Assembly (NCBI GenBank): GCA_022865685.1
Contig: JALHUB010000100.1
Coordinates: 1-14,445 of the forward strand
Reading direction: 5' to 3'
Source: Dehalococcoidia bacterium
GTDB lineage: Bacteria > Chloroflexota > Dehalococcoidia > DSTF01 > JALHUB01
DNA length: 14,445 nucleotides
A program made the position numbers and the translations under genes. Under the pieces are notes generated by a model. The model searched no databases. It was not told the DNA's origin and saw only the letters and a list, made by a program, of their open reading frames with translations. Positions 6,412-12,850 of this stretch are shown piece by piece (the first letter of the stretch is position 1; the number at the start of each line of letters is the position of its first letter).

Positions 6412-7872
6412 TCAGTCGCCGGCCAGGTACTCGCCGTACTGGACAAGGCGGCTGAGCACCCTGGCCGCCCTCTCCGGCGACGGGTAGACGAAGACATCGC
6501 GCTCCTTGAGCTTCAGGACCGCGGGCGCGTTTTCGCCGCCCGGGCTGTGGGCGAGGATCAGCGGCTTCCCGTATCGCCACATGCGCTCCAGGAGGCCGTC
6601 GACGAGCCCTTTCTCCGCCTCGACCATGAAGCTCACCTGGCGGCGGATATCTTCCATTCCCGGCAGATCGAGGCCGTCGAGGTCGACATCGCCGGGGTAG
6701 CCGACGCAGGACACGCCGAGGACGGCATCGATGTTCTCCGCCTTGAGGAGCGTCCCCAGGCAGAAGTAGGACATATCGTTCGTGCCGACCATGTCGACGG
6801 GATTGGCATGCGACCAGCGCTCCGGCAGGCGGCTGCTGAGCGTCTCCATAGTCTCCGGCAATAGCGGCGGCACCTCCAGGCCGAGCTTCACGCAGGCGTC
6901 GGTGGCGACGACCCCGAAGCCGCCGCCGCCCGTCAGTATGCCGACGCGGCGTCCCTTCGGCCGGGGCTGGCCGATGAGCGCTATCGCCACGTCGAACATC
7001 TCGTCGACCTCGTCGACGCGAATGACGCCGCACTGGCGGAGCGCGGCGTCGTAGACGGCGTCCTCGCCGGAGAGCGCTGCGGTGTGCGACCACGCCGCCT
7101 TGGCGCCCTCGGAGGTGCGCCCGACCTTGATGAGGACGATCGGCTTGCGTCTCGTCACGTCGCGCGCCAGGGTGAAGAAGCGCCGTGGCTCGCGCAGACC
7201 TTCGACGTAGCCGGTGATGACCTTAGTCTCGTCGTCCGCGGCGAGGTACTCGACATAATCCTCGAAATGGAGGTCGGCCTCATTGCCGGTGCTCACGAAC
7301 TTGCTGAAGCCGACGCCCATCTGGTCGCCGCGGCGCAGCATGTAGCCACCGAAGTTGCCGCTCTGCGAGACGCACGCTATCGACCCGCTGCGAATTCCCT
7401 CGGCGGCGCCGAATGTGTAGAGGTCCGTCGAGGTGCTGAAGTGGCCCATGCAGTTGGGCCCGAGGAATCGGATGCCGGCGTCGCGGGCTATCGCCAGCAC
7501 CTCGTCCTCGAGCCGTTTGCCTTCGTTGCCGGTCTCGCCGAAGCCGGCGGTGATTATGACGGCGCCCCTCACGCCCTTGCGAGCGCACTCCCGCATCACC
7601 TGCGGCACGGCCGGCGGCGGTACGGCGATGACGACGAGGTCGACGGGGCCGGGGATCGCCTCGATGTCGGGATAGGCCTTGACGCCGAGCACCTCGGCGG
7701 CCTGCCGGTTGACGGGGTAGAGCTGTCTGGTGGCGTGCGAGAGGAGGAGGCGGCTGAAGACGCCGAACCCCCACTTGCCGGGTATGCTCGACGCGCCGAC
7801 GACGGCCACGGAATGGGGGTCGAATACGCTGTCGAGCTGTCGCACGAGGCCGGCGTGCTCAGGAGGTGGCAT
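6412..7872 (-). CDS. NDP-forming acyl-CoA synthetase, alpha-type (CoA-binding) subunit
   Basis: This 486-residue cytoplasmic protein resembles the alpha part of ADP-forming acetate/acyl-CoA synthetases, which interconvert acyl-CoA plus NDP and phosphate with acid, CoA and NTP. A Rossmann-like CoA-binding domain is at about 13-145 (VFDPHSVAVVGASS at 17-29, LYPVNR, FLGPNCMG at 136-143). The succinyl-CoA-synthetase-like ligase domain follows with CVSQSGNFGG (167-176) and STGNEADL (194-201). GRTSEGAKAAWSHTAALSG holds H263, the expected phospho-His. A glycine-rich ILTGGGGFG begins the last domain. The ATP-grasp beta part is absent from the protein and from both neighbours, so a partner encoded elsewhere is needed for classic activity. 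The ATG has no Shine-Dalgarno sequence; a TATAAT lies 7 nt upstream, which suggests a leaderless mRNA. Confidence 0.9.
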   Translation of the reverse strand: MPPPEHAGLVRQLDSVFDPHSVAVVGASSIPGKWGFGVFSRLLLSHATRQLYPVNRQAAEVLGVKAYPDIEAIPGPVDLVVIAVPPPAVPQVMRECARKGVRGAVIITAGFGETGNEGKRLEDEVLAIARDAGIRFLGPNCMGHFSTSTDLYTFGAAEGIRSGSIACVSQSGNFGGYMLRRGDQMGVGFSKFVSTGNEADLHFEDYVEYLAADDETKVITGYVEGLREPRRFFTLARDVTRRKPIVLIKVGRTSEGAKAAWSHTAALSGEDAVYDAALRQCGVIRVDEVDEMFDVAIALIGQPRPKGRRVGILTGGGGFGVVATDACVKLGLEVPPLLPETMETLSSRLPERWSHANPVDMVGTNDMSYFCLGTLLKAENIDAVLGVSCVGYPGDVDLDGLDLPGMEDIRRQVSFMVEAEKGLVDGLLERMWRYGKPLILAHSPGGENAPAVLKLKERDVFVYPSPERAARVLSRLVQYGEYLAGD

Positions 7873-7879
7873 ATGCCCG

Positions 7880-7885
7880 ATTATA
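7880..7885 (-). promoter_or_regulatory. -10 element implying a leaderless mRNA
   Basis: A perfect TATAAT on the minus strand ends 7 nt before the ATG of the acyl-CoA synthetase homologue at 7872. This places the transcription start at or next to the A of the start codon. No good -35 is seen 16-19 bp upstream. The region also lies just after tRNA-Phe, so read-through from that gene is an alternative. Confidence 0.5.
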
Positions 7886-7913
7886 GGGGATTGTGGCTAT
7901 GAGGGGGACGTTC

Positions 7914-7989
7914 TGGTGCCGAGGGGCGGAATTGAACCGCCGACACCTTGATTTTCAGTCAAGTGCTCTACCGACTGAGCTACCTCGGC
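7914..7989 (-). tRNA. tRNA-Phe (GAA)
   Basis: A 76-nt cloverleaf: acceptor GCCGAGG with CCTCGGC, D stem GCTC/GAGC, anticodon stem CTTGA/TCAAG, loop CTGAAAA giving anticodon GAA, T stem GGCGG/CCGCC with loop TTCAATT, discriminator A and an encoded CCA. Its first 35 nt and its promoter belong to the left copy of a 114-bp direct repeat. Confidence 0.97.
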
Positions 7990-8068
7990 ACCCACGTCAT
8001 TCTAGGTAGTCGCCCGTTAGGGTGTCAAGGCAATGCGCCGGAGACCGGCGGCAGGTAACGACCGCCGC
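7955..8068 (-). repeat. Direct repeat copy A: tRNA-Phe 5' half plus promoter
   Basis: This 114-bp block recurs at 9150-9263 in the same orientation with 5 mismatches, all outside the tRNA part and outside the promoter hexamers. It runs from the second anticodon base of tRNA-Phe, through the 5' half of the gene, to 79 bp upstream. Copy A is joined to the intact 3' half. Confidence 0.97.
7999..8028 (-). promoter_or_regulatory. tRNA-Phe promoter
   Basis: On the minus strand a perfect TTGACA (8023-8028) and TAGAAT (7999-8004) are 18 bp apart. The -10 ends 9 nt before the tRNA 5' end, so the primary transcript should start at or within a few nt of mature tRNA-Phe. Confidence 0.8.
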
Positions 8069-8098
8069 AAAGCCTCGGCGCGCGGACACCGCCCGTCC

Positions 8099-8245
8099 CT
8101 ACTTGATCTTGCGAATGAGGTGGCTGGTCTGCTTGTAGAGCTGACGGCGCAGAAGGTGGGCGCCGATGCGTCGCGGACGGCCCGAGGCGATGATGCTGGC
8201 CGTTGTGAGTAGGCCGGCGAGGGTGAAGAGTCTTCGCCTCTTCAA
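8099..8245 (-). CDS. Possible 48-residue basic membrane-type small protein
   Basis: TTG start, 48 residues. It has a positively charged N-terminus (LKRRR), a hydrophobic stretch LFTLAGLLTTASIIASG of about 17 residues that could span or insert into a membrane, then a strongly basic tail (RPRRIGAHLLRRQLYK, ending HLIRKIK). Its TTG overlaps the TGA of the upstream 27-codon frame (TTGA), an arrangement used in translational coupling. There is no independent strong ribosome binding site. I do not recognise the family. It may be a genuine small protein or the decayed C-terminus of a larger gene. Confidence 0.3.
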   Translation of the reverse strand: MKRRRLFTLAGLLTTASIIASGRPRRIGAHLLRRQLYKQTSHLIRKIK

Positions 8246-8325
8246 TCTAGGGCTTCCCGAAAAGGCGCTTCTCCTCTGCTCGCTGGGGAGCTGGCGAAGC
8301 TAAGGAAGGCAATCAGCTCGTTCAT
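8242..8325 (-). CDS. Possible 27-residue leader or small ORF
   Basis: ATG start, 27 residues, beginning MNELIAFLSFASSP. The ATG overlaps the stop of the frame before it (ATGA) and its own TGA overlaps the next TTG. GGGGAGAGG lies directly before the ATG and is a possible ribosome binding site, although it is very close. No family is recognised. It could be part of a frameshifted remnant shared with the ORFs on either side. Confidence 0.22.
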   Translation of the reverse strand: MNELIAFLSFASSPASRGEAPFREALD

Positions 8326-8435
8326 CCTCTCCCCACCCTTTCGAGGAAGGCGCGGGCATTCTCCAACCGACCCTCGGCCTTCTTCACGATCTCGTGGTAC
8401 AGCGTCTCCTGAAAGATGATCCGACTGTTAGCCGC
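8322..8435 (-). pseudogene. Possible 3' remnant of an unknown gene
   Basis: The open frame ends with a charged helical stretch (about IIFQETLYHEIVKKAEGRLE, then NARAFLERVGRG) that looks protein-like. The upstream part of the frame is low-complexity and overlaps the YdhR-like gene, and no good start is seen; a GTG at 8387 is possible. It ends in ATGA, coupling it to the next small ORF. It is probably the tail of a decayed gene. Family not recognised. Confidence 0.25.
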
Positions 8436-8559
8436 GCGGCCGACCGTACCGCCGCCTCCGCACGTCGCACGACGGCTGCTGCCTGGCCGGCCCGTCTCTG
8501 GTGCGGCCTGAGCCGGGCTTGAGTCAGCCCGGCTCAGTCTCTCGCGGGGGACCGCTTCC

Positions 8560-8868
8560 CTAGGCCCGCACTGCCTGCGGGCTGCCCGTGATGGCACTAA
8601 GTTCATCCAGCACGTCGAAGTGCCGGATTTGGAAGTCTGAGAAAGCCGGGTTAGCGGTGAGGCCAGCAACCATTTCGCTCTTCAGGTAGTTCTCAGCGGC
8701 CGCCTGGTTGGCAAAGATGTGGAATCCGCCTAACGTTGAGCCGTCACGAATCCACGTTTTCGCCACCAGGCCGGACATGCCCCTGAGAGCGTGAGCGTAG
8801 TCGGTAAACGGTCCCTTCAGCTTGGCAAGACTTGCCGAGGATGTGAATGTGATGAGCACCGCGTGCAT
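8560..8868 (-). CDS. YdhR-family dimeric alpha-beta-barrel protein (putative monooxygenase-like)
   Basis: This 102-residue small cytoplasmic protein matches the YdhR pattern: an N-terminal strand HAVLITFTSS, a helix with ALRGMSGLVAKTWI (28-41), GGFHIFANQAAAENYL (47-62) as the GG.Y.F...YL block, and a C-terminal FDVLDELSAITG (84-95) matching the family's FDV..LS.I. YdhR-type proteins are dimeric ferredoxin-like barrels; a monooxygenase role has been proposed but is not firmly shown. The start has AAGGAGG 8 nt upstream. Another ATG 5 nt upstream is out of frame. It has its own TTGACA promoter and lies between the two copies of the tRNA-Phe-derived repeat, suggesting it is part of acquired or rearranged DNA. 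Confidence 0.8.
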   Translation of the reverse strand: MHAVLITFTSSASLAKLKGPFTDYAHALRGMSGLVAKTWIRDGSTLGGFHIFANQAAAENYLKSEMVAGLTANPAFSDFQIRHFDVLDELSAITGSPQAVRA

Positions 8869-8914
8869 GTCATGGCCCTCCTTTTGCGGCTGAGTCCCCC
8901 GCCGAGAGGCCCAG

Positions 8915-8945
8915 AGGATACACCAGGCTTTGGCTTTCCTGTCAA
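8915..8945 (-). promoter_or_regulatory. Promoter of the YdhR-like gene
   Basis: On the minus strand a perfect TTGACA (8940-8945) is followed by TATCCT (8915-8920) after 19 bp, or by TGTATC (8917-8922) after 17 bp. The leader to the ATG at 8868 would be about 40 nt. Confidence 0.55.
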
Positions 8946-9149
8946 GGAGAAGTAGGCGATTAGATCAAAGTCGGGGGGATTCTGTTCGACTCCTGAGGAT
9001 CGCACAAGCAGGCGCAATCGTCGAGTTCCTGCCACGCGGGTAGGCCGACCAGTTTTTGCTGCTGCGCACACTTGTGAAGTCTACATTATCAGGGGTTAAG
9101 AAAGCGGGGCTTCAGATACAGGACACTGCGCATGGCTTGGAAACGCTTC

Positions 9150-9263
9150 TCAGTCAAGTGCTCTACCGACTGAGCTACCTCGGCACCCACGCCATTCTAG
9201 GTAGTCGCCCATTAGGGTGTCAAGGCAATGCGCCGGAGACCGGCGGCAAGCAACGACCTCCGC
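9150..9263 (-). repeat. Direct repeat copy B: truncated tRNA-Phe 5' half plus promoter
   Basis: This is the second copy of the 114-bp block, offset 1195 bp from copy A and about 96% identical by eye. The 35 nt of tRNA-Phe (9150-9184) are identical to copy A and stop at the second anticodon base; the sequence beyond is unrelated, so no tRNA can form. The four mismatches at the far end and middle (9192, 9212, 9249, 9251) and one at 9259 avoid the promoter hexamers. Confidence 0.97.
9194..9223 (-). promoter_or_regulatory. Duplicated tRNA-Phe promoter (orphan)
   Basis: TTGACA (9218-9223) and TAGAAT (9194-9199) are separated by 18 bp on the minus strand, exactly as in copy A. It now drives a half tRNA and reads toward the YdhR-like gene 316 nt downstream. 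Confidence 0.7.
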
Positions 9264-9300
9264 GCCGTCGGTTCGGTCCAGGCAAAGCGCGGAGCGTCTT

Positions 9301-9411
9301 CCGGGGGTTTTGGTGGCTAGTACTGGCCTATTTGCCCCTCCGTTACGCGACGACTACAACCTCCGCCTCGCGCAGTACCTCAATCTCCCTTTGCGGCTGA
9401 ACAATTGTCTT
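9301..9411 (+). pseudogene. Weak protein-like fragment, possibly a transporter N-terminus remnant
   Basis: The plus-strand frame reads GVLVASTGLFAPPLRDDYNL and then RLAQYLNLPL, which faintly resembles the start of LivM-type branched-chain amino-acid permeases (hydrophobic run, P, L..DYxL). It has no membrane-protein continuation and no ribosome binding site. Given the LivK-like gene next to it, a remnant is conceivable, but the opposite strand makes this doubtful. Confidence 0.15.
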
Positions 9412-9436
9412 CACAGAGAGTCCTTCTCCTGTCTCC

Positions 9437-10786
9437 CTACTTCTTCATCTCCGCATTGACAGGTGGGCCCGGCTGATCTTCCGCGCCCGGCGGCGGCGTC
9501 GGCACGGTGCAGTCTCTCGTGCCCTCGAAGTCGATGGGGTCGCCGAAAGGCTCCCATCGGAAAGTTGGAGGGTCCGTAGACCGGTCGACGACTGCCTTCG
9601 CCAGGACCTCGGCATCCACAAGGCGATGGTCCGTCGAGCTGGTGCTCGCGGGCACCAGACAGGTGTCGCACATGTACTCGCAGAGCGATTCCACGGTATC
9701 CAGGAAGGCCTCGCGCGTCAGATTGGGGCCGGTCTGCTTGAGGTAGCCCACAATACCCTGCGCGATGACGTAGCCCCCCAGGGCGGTGTTGTCGAACACG
9801 GTATCGGGGGCGTACTTCGCGAGGATCTCCTTCTTCTCGGCGATCGCTAGGTTGTCCAGTTCATAGGACTGAACGCCGATCACCGCGCTTACGGTGCCCT
9901 CGATGTTGTCGTAGCCGGCCAGCCGGGCGACGACCTCAAGCGCGTTTGCGCTGTTGATCATGAATGGCACGTCCCAACTCAGAGTCTCACGAGCAGTCTT
10001 CATCATGGCGGCGCCCACGACCGGCGTACCCCAGAACGCCACGATATCGACGCCCGCACCCCTTAGGCGCTGGACTTGAGCCGTGACGTCAGATTGCGTT
10101 GCGTCGTAGTACTCGACGGTGACGTTCACGTCGGCGTTGAGTTCCTTGAGCCCCTCCCTCATACCCGTCTCACCCTCTTTGCCGTAGTCGTCGTTCTGGG
10201 CGAGGATCCCGAGCTTCTTGCCGTCAAAATTCTCGAATACGTACTTCGCGAATACACGGCCCTCGGTGGTGTAGTCCATGAGGGAGGTAAAGCGGTTTCT
10301 CGCGACGGGCACTGTCCACTTGCTGTTCCCTGTGAGGATGTATATGTCGGGGATTCCCCGCTCTTCCAGATATTTGTAGACGGCGGTATGGGCCTCCGTG
10401 CCCAGGCTCCCCTCGAGGAGGAAGATCTTGTCCTGCTCCACGAGCTTGCGGATGGCTTCCGACGCTACGGGACCTGAGTACTGGCTGTCGCCGACAAAGA
10501 GCTTAATCTTCCTGCCGTACACGCCGCCCTGGTCGTTTATGTAGTCGAAGTAGGCCTGCATGCTCTTGCTGAGGGAGATCCCCCAGGCTGCCGCAGGGTT
10601 CCCGCTGATAGGCAAGAGAGTGCCTATCCTGATCTCCGTGTCGGTGACGCCCGTGGTGTCGCCGGGCGACGCGCCCTGACCGCCGCCGGCCTCCTCTTTG
10701 CTCGACCCGCAGGCGCTCACGAACACCGCGGATACTGTCAGGGCTGTAGCGAGAAGGAAGGTTACCCGCCCGAGTTGTGCTTTCAT
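9437..10786 (-). CDS. LivK-type ABC transporter solute-binding lipoprotein
   Basis: This 449-residue extracytoplasmic binding protein captures a small ligand (branched-chain amino acid, amide, aromatic or short organic acid) for an ABC importer. The start is the ATG at 10786, since the signal peptide begins there and GGGGGA lies just upstream; the frame is open a further 45 codons upstream without a signal. A lipoprotein signal is seen: MKAQLGRVTF, hydrophobic core, VSAC with lipidated C26, then a Ser/Gly/Glu-rich linker. The periplasmic-binding fold type I follows: IRIGTLLPISGNPAA, INDQGGVYGRKIKLFVGDSQ, LLEGSLGTEAH, KLGILAQNDDYGKEG. Near the C-terminus is an unusual cluster CEYMCDTC and a later DCTVP, perhaps disulfides. 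No permease or ATPase gene (LivHMGF) is adjacent, so it is an orphan within this window. It sits 231 nt from the SDR gene with its own promoter. Confidence 0.93.
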   Translation of the reverse strand: MKAQLGRVTFLLATALTVSAVFVSACGSSKEEAGGGQGASPGDTTGVTDTEIRIGTLLPISGNPAAAWGISLSKSMQAYFDYINDQGGVYGRKIKLFVGDSQYSGPVASEAIRKLVEQDKIFLLEGSLGTEAHTAVYKYLEERGIPDIYILTGNSKWTVPVARNRFTSLMDYTTEGRVFAKYVFENFDGKKLGILAQNDDYGKEGETGMREGLKELNADVNVTVEYYDATQSDVTAQVQRLRGAGVDIVAFWGTPVVGAAMMKTARETLSWDVPFMINSANALEVVARLAGYDNIEGTVSAVIGVQSYELDNLAIAEKKEILAKYAPDTVFDNTALGGYVIAQGIVGYLKQTGPNLTREAFLDTVESLCEYMCDTCLVPASTSSTDHRLVDAEVLAKAVVDRSTDPPTFRWEPFGDPIDFEGTRDCTVPTPPPGAEDQPGPPVNAEMKK

Positions 10787-10893
10787 CACATCCCCCTTTC
10801 GGCGGTTGAACCGGGCAGCGGTGGCCCAGTCGAATCGGGGAACGGACCGGATTCGCTGGAGCGCGGAAATCGGACCGGCCGCCGGATACAAGA

Positions 10894-10921
10894 ATCGTAC
10901 AACCGCGGCAGCTACGGTCAA
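10894..10921 (-). promoter_or_regulatory. Candidate promoter of the LivK-like gene
   Basis: On the minus strand TTGACC (10916-10921) and TACGAT (10894-10899) are 16 bp apart. The leader to the ATG at 10786 would be about 100 nt. Further upstream (10951-10970) is GTCGAC-N7-GTCGAC, a pair of identical palindromic hexamers that might be an operator. Confidence 0.4.
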
Positions 10922-11017
10922 GACGTGAATCTGGAGACGTGCTTCTTCTGGGAAAAGAAGGGTCGACAGCCCGGTCGACGTCGGAGCCGGGACGAACGGT
11001 GAGCCAGCGCAGGTCCG

Positions 11018-11833
11018 CTACGGCCCAATCGTGTCCCAGAGGGCGGTCCCCAGCAGGGCACCGCCGTCGATCAGGATCTCCGCGCCCGTAGTGTAGCTCG
11101 AAGCATCGGACGCGAGGTAGACTGCCGCGCCGACGATCTCGTCCACGTCGCCGATGCGGCCCATGGGCGTGAGCTTCGCCATCGCCTCCTTCTGGCTCTT
11201 GGCCTCTTCCGGCGGCAGGTGGAACCAGTGGGAGTCGAGCATCTTCGTCGTGATGGCGCCGGGGGCAATCGTGTTCACCTGGACGTTGAAGGGGGCCAGC
11301 TCCATGGCGAAGGACTTTGTTATCATGCGCACACCCGCCTTGGAGACGCTGTACACGCTCACCCATGGCTCCGGCTTGAAGCCATCGATGGATGCGATGT
11401 TGATGATCTTGCCGCTGCGCTGCTCCTTCATGAGCCTGGCGACGGCCTGGCTGGTGAAGTAGAGGCCCTTCAGGTTGAGGTTCATGATGGTTTCCCAGAG
11501 GCGTTCGTCGGAGTCGAGGACACTGCCCATAGCGGGGCTGGTGCCGGCGTTGTTGACGAGGACATCGATCCGCCCGAAGGCGTTCTTGACGGTGTCGACC
11601 ATCTTGCCGATCTCCTCCGTCTTGCCGAGGTGCGACTGCACGACGAGCGATTCGCCGCCAAAGGCAGCGATCTCCGCGGCCGTCGCCTCAAGGTCGTTCA
11701 CTTTGCGACTGGTCAGCGCCACCTTCGCGCCGGCCCTCGCGAAGCCGACGGCGATGGCCTTCCCGATGCCGCGGCTGGCGCCGGTGACCACGGCGTTCTT
11801 ACCTTGAAGCGAAAACGTTGACAACTCGAACAT
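11018..11833 (-). CDS. SDR-family NAD(P)-dependent oxidoreductase (classical)
   Basis: This 271-residue cytoplasmic enzyme interconverts a hydroxyl and keto group with NAD(P). All classical SDR marks are present: the cofactor loop TGASRGIG (17-24), NNAG (94-97), N120 in MNLNLKG, catalytic S148 in INIASIDG, and Y161 and K165 in YSVSK. IAPGAITTKM (189-198) and ILIDGGA (253-259) are the usual C-terminal marks. R43 after TS (TSRKVN) favours NADP, by family knowledge. The start has AGGAG 7 nt upstream. It begins 24 nt after the end of the full-length epoxide-hydrolase frame, so the two are very likely co-transcribed with the acyl-CoA synthetase. The substrate is unknown; a hydroxyacyl or alcohol product of neighbouring enzymes is a reasonable guess. 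Confidence 0.95.
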   Translation of the reverse strand: MFELSTFSLQGKNAVVTGASRGIGKAIAVGFARAGAKVALTSRKVNDLEATAAEIAAFGGESLVVQSHLGKTEEIGKMVDTVKNAFGRIDVLVNNAGTSPAMGSVLDSDERLWETIMNLNLKGLYFTSQAVARLMKEQRSGKIINIASIDGFKPEPWVSVYSVSKAGVRMITKSFAMELAPFNVQVNTIAPGAITTKMLDSHWFHLPPEEAKSQKEAMAKLTPMGRIGDVDEIVGAAVYLASDASSYTTGAEILIDGGALLGTALWDTIGP

Positions 11834-11857
11834 CTGCTTGCTCCTCTGAACTACGTC

Positions 11858-12823
11858 TCACGACGTCGAAAGTGGTAGGCCTTGCAGGAACTCGATGAGC
11901 TCCCGGTTGACTTCAGCGGGCCGCTCCTGCTGTGTCCAGTGGCCGCAGCCGGGCACCACAACCGTCTTCCGCAGGTTCGGCACGTGGGTCTTCATTGCGT
12001 CCGTTCACCTAAACCCGAGCACCGGGTCGCGCTCTCCCACGACGAACAGAGCCGGCTGCTGCACAACCGCGCCGGCCAGGTGCGTCAGGTCCTCCCAGTC
12101 GCGGTCCATATTCCGGTAGCGGTTCAGACCGCCGCGAAAGCCGGTACGCTGGAACTCCGAAACATAGTAGTCGAGGTCCGCCTCTGAAAGCCAAGACGGG
12201 AGCCGTCCCGCCTCCGGCGCGTCGTCGAACAGCCTCGCGTCTTCTGGCTTCCGCGCAACAGCGGCGCCCTCCGGCGCATCGCCGGACCAATCGTAAAGAA
12301 TCGTGCGCATCGACTTCCGGACGTCCGCTTCCAGCTCCGACTCTGCGCGCCCCGGTTCCTGGAAGTAGAGAATGTAGAAGAACCTGTCGGCGAAGACGCG
12401 CTTCAGCGCCTGGAGTGGCGGCGAGCTTACGCGCGGCGTGTACGGCACGCTGAGAGCGACGACGGCGGAGAAGCGCTCCGGGTACATCAGGGCGCAGTGC
12501 CAGGCTATCGGCGCGCCCCAGTCGTGGCCGGCGACGACCGCCGTTTCGACGCCGAGGGCGTCGAGGATGCCGGCTGCGTCGGCCGTCATGTTGCGCATCG
12601 AATACGCCTCGACCGGCTGAGGGGCGTCCGAGCGGCCGTAGCCTCTGAGGTCGGGCGCGACCGCGTGGAAGCCGGCTGCGGCCAGCGCGGGGAGCTGATG
12701 TCGCCAGGAGTACCACAGCTCGGGGAAGCCGTGCAGCAGCAGGACGAGCGGACCGCGGCCCTGCTCCGCGATATGAACGTCTATGCCGTTTGCCGCGACG
12801 GTCCGGTGGGTTACCTCAGACAT
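11858..12823 (-). pseudogene. Epoxide-hydrolase-family alpha/beta hydrolase interrupted by in-frame TGA
   Basis: The family opens epoxides to diols with an Asp nucleophile. The first 272 codons hold the oxyanion motif HGFPE (31-35), nucleophile D101 in GHDWG, cap-domain residues around Y153 and Y236, and the acid D266 in GERDP. A TGA at 12005-12007 (codon 273) then interrupts the gene. In the same frame the sequence continues perfectly as a family C-terminus: TDAMKTHVPNLRK, PGCGHWTQQERPAEVN with the catalytic H295, then RELIEFLQGLP, ending at 11858. The full frame is 321 codons, the normal family length; the truncated product lacks the catalytic His. Homologues often have a Pro-Gly pair here (RPGTDAM pattern), so a 3-nt loss plus substitution may have created the stop. 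A start with GGAAGG 8 nt upstream lies 27 nt after the acyl-CoA synthetase. Either a recent pseudogene, read-through, reinitiation at ATG 11995, or a sequence error. Confidence 0.88.
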
Positions 12824-12850
12824 GCGGCGAGCCTTCCGGCGGCACCGTCG

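Larger units (their letters stand above)
7990..8559. other. Stretch without a confident gene
   Basis: This 570-bp stretch between tRNA-Phe and the YdhR-like gene holds the tRNA-Phe promoter, the rest of repeat copy A (to 8068) and three weak minus-strand reading frames in a chain (8435 to 8099), each listed separately. The part from about 8436 to 8559 shows nothing I can support. Confidence 0.6.
8869..9436. other. Non-coding stretch holding the second tRNA-Phe repeat
   Basis: This 568-bp stretch contains the YdhR-like promoter (8915-8945), repeat copy B (9150-9263) with a full tRNA-type promoter, and a weak plus-strand protein-like fragment at about 9301-9411. Open frames across it are mostly low-complexity or shadows of the tRNA fragment. 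Nothing supportable is seen in 8950-9149. Confidence 0.6.

Noticed and set aside
9056..9400. 114-residue plus-strand open frame over repeat copy B
   Set aside because: Its middle part is the complement of the tRNA-Phe fragment; no ribosome binding site or domain.
10787..10921. Upstream start giving a 494-residue LivK-like protein
   Set aside because: It would bury the lipoprotein signal peptide 45 residues into the protein and would lie on the candidate promoter.
10945..10968. CTTCTT/AAGAAG hairpin as terminator for the SDR gene
   Set aside because: The stem is only 6 bp and AT-rich, and no T-tract follows on the minus strand.
12005..12007. TGA as a selenocysteine codon or reassigned TGA in the epoxide-hydrolase gene
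   Set aside because: TGA ends other genes here (the Tat-exported protein, metallo-hydrolase and NDP-forming synthetase), the position is a surface loop rather than an active-site Cys, and no convincing SECIS-like hairpin was seen after it.
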